A stretch of DNA of 15,563 nt from Natrinema soli (lineage in GTDB: Archaea > Halobacteriota > Halobacteria > Halobacteriales > Natrialbaceae): assembly GCF_028618695.1 (NCBI RefSeq), contig NZ_JAQIVI010000502.1, positions 1-15,563 on the forward strand. Direction: 5' to 3'. Below are positions 13,513 through 15,563 of the stretch, in pieces; position 1 is the stretch's first letter, and each line of letters opens with the position of its first letter. The position numbers were made by a program, and so were the translations under genes. The notes beneath the pieces are model-generated. The model did not search any database. It had not been told where the DNA came from and worked only from the letters and a program-made list of their open reading frames with translations.

Positions 13513-14286
13513 ATGGGAAGCCGCCGTCGCACGATCGTCGCACTCACCGTCGCGGCGCTCTCGAGTCTCCTCGCACTGACGGGAACGGCCGCTGCACAGT
13601 CGGAAAACCGAGAACTCATCGACGGTCTCGAGTACCAGTTGCTCTACGTAGCCCTGCCGCTGACGCTGTTCGTCCTCGTGATTCTGGTCTACGCGGCCGT
13701 CAAGTTCCACGACAACGACGATCCCGAACCCACCACGGAGGATCCCGCCCTGGAGATCACCTGGACCGTTGCAACGGCGCTCATCCTGTTGTTCGTCGGT
13801 CTCTCCGGTTACAGCGTCCTCGTCAACCCGTACGTGTCTCCATCACAGGCACTCGACAGCGACAACCGCAGTCAGGAAGGGTTCGAATCGTTCGACGATC
13901 TCCCCGAGACCGGCGACGAGGAGGTGTACGTTACCGGTTACCAGTGGGAGTGGCAAGCATCCTATCCCGGAGCAAACGTTACGACTGAAAACGAAATCGT
14001 GATACCCGCCGACGAGAACGTAACGCTCTGGCTCACGAGCGACGACGTTATCCACTCGCTGTTCGTGTCCGATCTGGCCGTCAAACAGGATGCATTCCCC
14101 GGCCGTTACACCCGCGCCCGTACCACTGTCTCCGAACCCGGCCGGTATGACGCCGTCTGTACCGAGTTCTGCGGCGCCGGCCACTCGCGAATGGACGCCG
14201 ACATCGTCGTCGTCGAACCGGAAACGTACGACCGGTGGCTCGAGACGAACGAGGGTAACGTCACCGCAGCACCGGAACCCGGATGA
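13513..14286 (+). CDS. coxB: Cytochrome c oxidase subunit II
   Basis: This subunit carries the CuA centre that receives electrons from the external donor. The 257-residue product begins MGSRRRTIVALTVAALSSLL and ends its signal-like region at TAAAQS. Two transmembrane helices follow (about 41-63 and 82-103), then the external cupredoxin domain with the aromatic patch GYQWEWQASYPG. CuA ligands are all present: H181 (DDVIHSLFV), C216, E218, C220, H224 and M227 in CTEFCGAGHSRM. The ATG at 13513 is preferred because it begins the signal peptide; an in-frame ATG at 13477 would add 12 residues. The region before 13513 has no clear Shine-Dalgarno. No haem-c motif (CxxCH) is present. Confidence 0.95.
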   Translation: MGSRRRTIVALTVAALSSLLALTGTAAAQSENRELIDGLEYQLLYVALPLTLFVLVILVYAAVKFHDNDDPEPTTEDPALEITWTVATALILLFVGLSGYSVLVNPYVSPSQALDSDNRSQEGFESFDDLPETGDEEVYVTGYQWEWQASYPGANVTTENEIVIPADENVTLWLTSDDVIHSLFVSDLAVKQDAFPGRYTRARTTVSEPGRYDAVCTEFCGAGHSRMDADIVVVEPETYDRWLETNEGNVTAAPEPG

Positions 14287-14371
14287 TCGCTCGCAGTCCC
14301 AGTCGTTACTCGAGGCGAACTGTGTACCGGAGCTCCCCCTCTGGCTTCTAACTATCGTAGCCAGACAGTCA

Positions 14372-14515
14372 CACCCGATCGAACAACGAGAGCGCGGTTC
14401 GGAGCGACGCGAGCCGTGAGCGAACAGAGTGAGCGAGAACCGCGGGGCGTGAACGGTGAGTGAAACGAGCCGTGAGCGTCCGACGTGAGCAAGAAGCGCA
14501 GCCTGTGCGATCGGT
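14372..14515. repeat. Intergenic dispersed repeat, copy B (inverted relative to copy A)
   Basis: This ~144-base block is the reverse complement of the copy at 5683-5842, with a 27-base identical block at 14418-14444. Its own ends are imperfect inverted repeats: tcacacccgatcgaaca on the left against the complement of the right end, tgacacaccgatcgcaca. The octamer ATCGTAGC lies on both sides (14354-14361 and 14522-14529) in direct orientation, resembling a target-site duplication. It is non-coding, between coxB and the guide RNA gene. The interval 14287-14371 holds nothing else that I can identify. Confidence 0.72.
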
Positions 14516-14537
14516 GTGTCAATCGTAGCAGTTGGTA

Positions 14538-14545
14538 CTATATAC
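14538..14545 (+). promoter_or_regulatory. TATA-like element upstream of the guide RNA
   Basis: CTATATAC predicts a start near 14569. A second candidate, GAGTTAAACG at 14576-14585, predicts a start near 14608, right at the first hairpin (14606). Either could drive the RNA. Confidence 0.45.
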
Positions 14546-14603
14546 ACGACGCGCCGCGAGGACTCGAGTCTACAAGAGTTAAACGGGTCGCGTTCCTAGA
14601 TGA

Positions 14604-14788
14604 GGTGCGTGCCTTTAGTCCCCGTCCGAGCAGACCCATTCGGGTGCGATGACAGTACGGCGAACCCGGGCACGCGACAATAGTACCCGGAGAGCTCCCA
14701 CGAGTTCTCCCGCCCGGCACGAGGGTTAGCCAGCCGACGCGGCACGCCGCCACGGGATGAGGCTGGACGTTAGTGTTCCGGGCGCACA
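14604..14788 (+). ncRNA. Double-hairpin H/ACA guide RNA (sR-h45-like)
   Basis: Two long hairpins each end at an ACA. Hairpin 1: lower stem TGCGTGCC (14606-14613) with GGCACGCG (14669-14676), then ACA at 14677; upper stem CCGT/ACGG (14622-14625/14657-14660); right pocket AACCCG, 14 bases from the ACA. Hairpin 2: lower stem CGCCCGG (14711-14717) with CCGGGCG (14778-14784), then C and ACA at 14786; upper stem CCAGCC/GGCTGG, capped by a kink-turn-like GA ... TGA pair; left pocket GAGGGTTA (14721-14728) and right pocket GTTA (14769-14772). The pockets fit the conserved haloarchaeal 23S segments GUAAC-U-AUGACCCUC and GGGUU-U-AGAC, the type of sites guided by sR-h45 in Haloferax volcanii (from memory). 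A small hairpin lies between at 14690-14709. The ends are approximate. Confidence 0.72.
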
Positions 14789-14905
14789 TTGACTACGTAG
14801 AGCGGTTGCTCTCGTTCGTCGACGTCACGACTTCCCCAGTAATCCTCGGTTACTCGGCCCTCTCCAATAGCGATCGATACGAGAGACTGTCCAGCACGCA
14901 AGTAG
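14789..14905. other. Intergenic region downstream of the guide RNA
   Basis: A short hairpin AGAGC-GGTT-GCTCT (14799-14812) follows 10 bases after the last ACA and could help end the RNA, although no T-tract is seen. Otherwise nothing is identifiable before the stop of the DUF7344 gene. Confidence 0.3.
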
Positions 14906-15325
14906 CTACGTTGGACTCTGATCGTCGCGTTCAGTTAACAGTTCGCTGTAAAGAAACGACTCAGTAGAGTTGTTGATGGTTATATCGGGCTCTTCAACCG
15001 CCCGTGCCTGTTCCACTGTCGACCGTATCGCATCGAATCGATCACCCACGATAATATCACCACTTCGGCGGTCGTAGTTCACCAACCCATGATCAACCAA
15101 TCGTGGAAGATGATTGTGCACTAACGACAGCGTTACCGTGTTCAGCGCGTCTTCAGAAACGTTCTCGATCGGAATATCTTGCTCCCACCCAGCGATCTGG
15201 AGTGATACCCCGTCGACGTTTGCGTACTCACTATCCAGTAAGTAATACAGGACGTATCGACGATATGAGTCGGACAGAAGCCCGTAAAGCGCGTCGAAAT
15301 CCGCATCGTCTACCCCTGTATCCAT
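14906..15325 (-). CDS. DUF7344-type winged-helix regulator
   Basis: This 139-residue acidic protein has the haloarchaeal wHTH pattern: DALYGLLSDSYRRYVLYYLL near the N-terminus, a middle insert GWEQDIPIENVSEDA, then TLSLVHNHLPRLVDHGLVNY (recognition helix) and the wing DRRSGDIIVGD. It has no transmembrane segment or extra domain. Such DUF7344 proteins are presumed transcription regulators with unknown targets. The ATG at 15325 lies 27 bases from a TATA-like element, so the transcript is leaderless. It is downstream of, and on the same strand as, the rRNA operon, but separated from it by a terminator-like hairpin and its own promoter. Confidence 0.87.
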   Translation of the reverse strand: MDTGVDDADFDALYGLLSDSYRRYVLYYLLDSEYANVDGVSLQIAGWEQDIPIENVSEDALNTVTLSLVHNHLPRLVDHGLVNYDRRSGDIIVGDRFDAIRSTVEQARAVEEPDITINNSTESFLYSELLTERDDQSPT

Positions 15326-15348
15326 GTCTTGCGCTTTCGGATACTACT

Positions 15349-15357
15349 GAATAAGTC
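15349..15357 (-). promoter_or_regulatory. TATA-like element for the DUF7344 gene, with adjacent palindrome
   Basis: The minus strand reads GACTTATTC, 27 bases before the ATG. CCAAA-CATA-TTTGG at 15363-15376, directly upstream, is a possible (auto)regulatory site. Confidence 0.5.
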
Positions 15358-15440
15358 CCGTCCCAAACATATTTGGTACTGATTTGATATCGATTCGGCG
15401 GCTTTCGTCCAGTATACCAATCGCTAGCGTGTATAACTGC

Positions 15441-15484
15441 AGAAAACCCTACATAGCAACTGCCGACCCAGCCGCTCTGTAGGG
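15441..15484 (-). terminator. Terminator-like hairpin downstream of 5S rRNA
   Basis: On the minus strand CCCTACA, one mismatch, AGCGGCTG, a loop GGTCGG, then CAGTTGCT, and TGTAGGG form a 15-pair stem (two G-U pairs), followed at once by TTTTCT. It lies ~20 bases past the 5S 3' end. It is either an rRNA operon terminator or a processing stem. Confidence 0.65.
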
Positions 15485-15504
15485 AAGAAAGTCTGCGTAT
15501 GAGT

Positions 15505-15563
15505 GGAGGCGGCGAAACGAGTTTCCCAGAGGCTCGCGCACTCCAGTACTCACCGTAACGCTG
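15505..15563 (-). rRNA. rrf: 5S ribosomal RNA, 3' half (5' part outside window)
   Basis: The minus strand reads CAGCGTTACGGTGAGTACTG, then GAGTGCGCGAGCCTCTGGGA and AACTCGTTTCGCCGCCTCC, which matches the 3' half of haloarchaeal 5S rRNA (compare Haloarcula: AGCGUUCCGGGGAGUACUGG ... CGCGAGCCUCUGGGAAA ... UUCGCCGCC). About 59 of ~122 bases are visible, and the 5' part lies beyond the right edge. The rest of an rRNA operon (16S-23S) is expected further right. No tRNA-Cys, often present after haloarchaeal 5S, is seen downstream. The 3' end is placed by comparison and may be off by a few bases. Confidence 0.9.

Noticed and set aside
13499..13515. Upstream micro-ORF for coxB ending in TAATG
   Set aside because: The only start would be a TTG four codons before the stop; not enough to add coxB to the micro-ORF set.
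14640..14690. Possible tRNA on the minus strand (GGGTTCGCC T-arm-like stretch)
   Set aside because: No D-arm, anticodon stem or acceptor stem in the right order; the sequence fits the H/ACA pocket and lower stem instead.
14538..14789. 83-codon minus-strand ORF over the RNA gene
   Set aside because: No promoter or family features; the stretch is explained by the paired stems of the guide RNA.
14773..14967. 64-codon plus-strand ORF starting at a GTG inside hairpin 2
   Set aside because: Starts within the RNA structure, has no promoter at the right distance and overlaps the end of the DUF7344 gene.
1..15563. CRISPR arrays, complete insertion sequences, integrase or transposase genes
   Set aside because: No regularly spaced repeats and no transposase or integrase motif in any frame that I read; only the small non-coding repeats are present.

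Overview
The window is haloarchaeal chromosome. It is GC-rich, its proteins are strongly acidic, and most genes have a TATA-like element about 27 bases upstream of the start codon, which implies leaderless transcripts. Family content (HalOD1, Bat-type HTH, DUF7344, ribosomal protein S17e, haloarchaeal cytochrome oxidase genes) fits Halobacteria. The style resembles Natrialbales, but I cannot name a genus from the sequence alone.

Left part (1-5673): the 3' end of a DUF447 flavin-binding-like gene, ribosomal protein S17e, a small membrane protein, aspartate-semialdehyde dehydrogenase (lysine/threonine/methionine branch), a Bat-type HTH regulator followed by a HalOD1 protein, a UspA-type protein, a D-2-hydroxyacid dehydrogenase, and an unlisted 42-residue single-span membrane protein.

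Middle (5683-14515): about 8.5 kb bounded by two copies of a ~150-base intergenic repeat in inverted orientation. Inside are a geranylgeranyl-reductase-like flavoprotein, cytochrome c oxidase subunit III, a four-cysteine zinc-ribbon protein, a Tat-exported protein divergent from a manganese catalase, and the divergent coxA/coxB pair with a membrane protein coupled to coxA by an ATGA overlap. CoxA keeps all haem and CuB ligands and the D- and K-channel residues. CoxB keeps the full CuA site. Together with CoxC they form an A-type terminal oxidase, and catalase sits in the same block.

Right part (14516-15563): a structured non-coding RNA that I read as a double-hairpin H/ACA guide RNA, each hairpin ending exactly at an ACA, with guides fitting 23S rRNA. 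Next come a DUF7344 winged-helix regulator, a long hairpin plus T-tract that looks like an rRNA operon terminator, and the 3' half of a 5S rRNA gene entering from the right on the minus strand.

The main unexpected signals are (i) the H/ACA guide RNA, (ii) three genes (membrane protein, usp, coxA) preceded by a short ORF that starts where the transcript should start and stops across the main start codon, and (iii) the inverted repeat pair around the respiratory/oxidative block.
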